A stretch of 64,000 bases of DNA from CAWBAT01 sp046331665 (lineage in GTDB: Bacteria; Acidobacteriota; Terriglobia; Versatilivoradales; Versatilivoraceae), in NCBI GenBank assembly GCA_046331665.1, contig JAXLQK010000034.1:1-64000 (forward strand). Direction: 5' to 3'. Made by a program: the position numbers and the translations under genes. Below the pieces are notes generated by a model. It was given only the letters and a program-made list of their open reading frames with translations, made no database searches and was not told where the DNA came from. Positions 63,008 to 64,000 of the stretch are shown here, piece by piece. Each line of letters begins with the position of its first letter. Within the stretch, counting starts at the first letter, position 1.

Positions 63008-63562
63008 CCATGCCAATCTCTTCTAACGCCTTTCCTTTCATTGAGATGAGACCTCTCGACCATTGCAGAGCTTTTCCCTCGATTGGTTAACGATACTCGG
63101 TCTTGGTGGGACTTTTTTTTCGGAACGAGAATGGCATGAAATGTTTTGCCTGGAAATGTCATACCTTGTTGAATGTCACAATCACCAAGCTTTGGTCTTG
63201 ATATCGAAAATGGGATTCCATCAATTAATGTTACTTTAGCTCGATTCCCTTCGTCTGACACCAGACTCGCAATCAAAAAGACTTATTTGGCCCTCGGGAA
63301 TATTGATCCGATCTGAAATTTATGAAATTCATCGATTTCATGCTTACTTTCACTACGGTAATTAGGTTAAAATTAGCTTTATTTCCCCGAACCCATTGAG
63401 GATTCTGCCGACGGCAAGAGCGTCCGTCCGTCTTTGCCACCTCGGCCAAGAAGGTCGTCTCTCGCACTTCGAGTAGACAGACATTCATTTGGAGCAAGCG
63501 ATCGCGGGTCACAATTTTCTTGCCACACCCGGCATCAGGCTTAATTGAGGAGGGAGCGTCAA
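63008..63562. other. Intergenic region, no gene supported
   Basis: 555 bases before the clostripain-like gene. Minus-strand open frames here are not protein-like. The stretch 63300-63390 is AT-rich (AAATTTATGAAATTCATCG) and may hold the promoter of the next gene. Confidence 0.45.
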
Positions 63563-64000
63563 ATGAAAAGGAAACACAAAAGTTGCTGGATGCACTTTCC
63601 AATAGTTCTGATCCTGGCAGCGACTGCTCTCATGGCTGCGCCTCCGCAAAACCCCAAGGAATGGACCATCATGTTTTATATGGCAGGCGGTCTCGATGTG
63701 GCGGGCGATGCTCGAAAGTGTCTCTTCAACATGAAGGAGGTCGGTAGCACTCAGAATGTCAATCTCTTTGCTCAGTTCGACACGGGTAGCGAGAGAACAG
63801 ATACCAAGCAATACAAATTGACCAAGCTCCGTAATGCAAAAAAGATCAGGGATTTGATTGCAAGTGTCAACCCGGAGACTGAAGACAATACTCAAAAGGC
63901 ACTTTTCGCACAGATTCTGCAACTGACTTCTGTGGATGAAGACACCGTTCAGAACCTTCTAAAAACTGTGGAAGTCAAAGTAGGCAAAAAGAAACAGACC
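63563..64000 (+). CDS. Clostripain-family (C11) peptidase-like secreted protein, 3' end outside window
   Basis: 146 codons present from ATG 63563, behind GAGGAGGGAG. A signal peptide (FPIVLILAATALMAA) is followed by KEWTIMFYMAGGLDVAGD, the usual opening of peptidase C11 proteins (compare WTVMVYMNADNNLE), and MKEVGSTQNVNLFAQFDTG, matching their second strand. The catalytic His and Cys of C11 enzymes lie further on and are not in the window, so activity cannot be judged. Confidence 0.72.
   Translation, partial: MKRKHKSCWMHFPIVLILAATALMAAPPQNPKEWTIMFYMAGGLDVAGDARKCLFNMKEVGSTQNVNLFAQFDTGSERTDTKQYKLTKLRNAKKIRDLIASVNPETEDNTQKALFAQILQLTSVDEDTVQNLLKTVEVKVGKKKQT

Noticed and set aside
63509..63922. 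137-codon minus-strand frame
   Set aside because: Antisense to the signal peptide and first domain of the clostripain-like protein, which has a strong Shine-Dalgarno sequence.

Overview
The window looks like a chromosomal segment of an uncultured, probably Acidobacteriota-type, Gram-negative bacterium. Supporting signs, all read from sequence, are moderate GC by eye, a TonB-type energy transducer, several Tat-type N-termini, a small secreted protein of the kind common in Acidobacteria, multi-domain secreted proteins sharing a C-terminal module that ends in NDPRTLLP, a DUF2934 protein, and many short intergenic hairpin repeats. The phylum assignment is an inference. No rRNA, tRNA, CRISPR array, prophage or intact transposase was recognised.

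Layout. 1-957 holds the 5' part of mreB (minus strand). 1.4-3.4 kb is a sugar operon of two xylose-isomerase-like TIM barrels (one IolH-like) behind a good sigma70-type promoter. 3.4-6.8 kb (minus) is the most unusual locus: a membrane-anchored two-ring Clp/Hsp100 AAA+ protein whose C-terminus resembles peptide release factor 2 without the GGQ domain. Its AAA+ core carries about ten indels. 6.9-15.7 kb is carbohydrate-oriented: a sodium:solute symporter, a secreted clan-A glycosidase with a discoidin-like domain, a CobW GTPase and a GH116 glucosylceramidase-like enzyme. 15.7-20.3 kb has a decayed paralog fragment, a small secreted hydrolase and a 989-residue secreted beta-propeller protein.

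20.9-35.8 kb is mixed housekeeping and accessory: an M20 dipeptidase, a four-helix-bundle gene framed by inverted purine-rich repeats, a GlnD-like protein with both catalytic signatures altered, a YfiT-like/LOG/DinB run, a B12-type radical SAM protein, a membrane glycosyltransferase, a UvrD/PcrA helicase and an amino-acid permease. 35.8-40.7 kb (minus) is a secreted set: a frameshifted matrixin with the shared C-terminal module, a coupled secreted protein, and a zinc-ribbon TonB protein. 41-46 kb has a NIPSNAP protein, a CopD-like membrane protein, an enoyl-CoA hydratase and acyl-CoA dehydrogenase pair, and a DUF2085-DUF72 fusion. 46-53 kb (minus) has a GGDEF-EAL protein and a coupled thiamine-diphosphate decarboxylase and M16 peptidase pair.

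53-64 kb has a YggX-type protein, a DUF2934 protein, a Gfo/Idh/MocA and PQQ-propeller operon, msrA, small unknown proteins, creatininase and folB (ATGA overlap), a tightly coupled pair of unrecognised proteins, and the start of a clostripain-family protease.

A second layer is the intergenic DNA. There are hairpin families that keep a fixed loop or frame while the stem sequence changes. A 136-bp element with terminal inverted repeats and a related end near 59.7 kb both supply the TAG stop codon of the neighbouring gene. A cruciform-like repeat lies at 17.2 kb.
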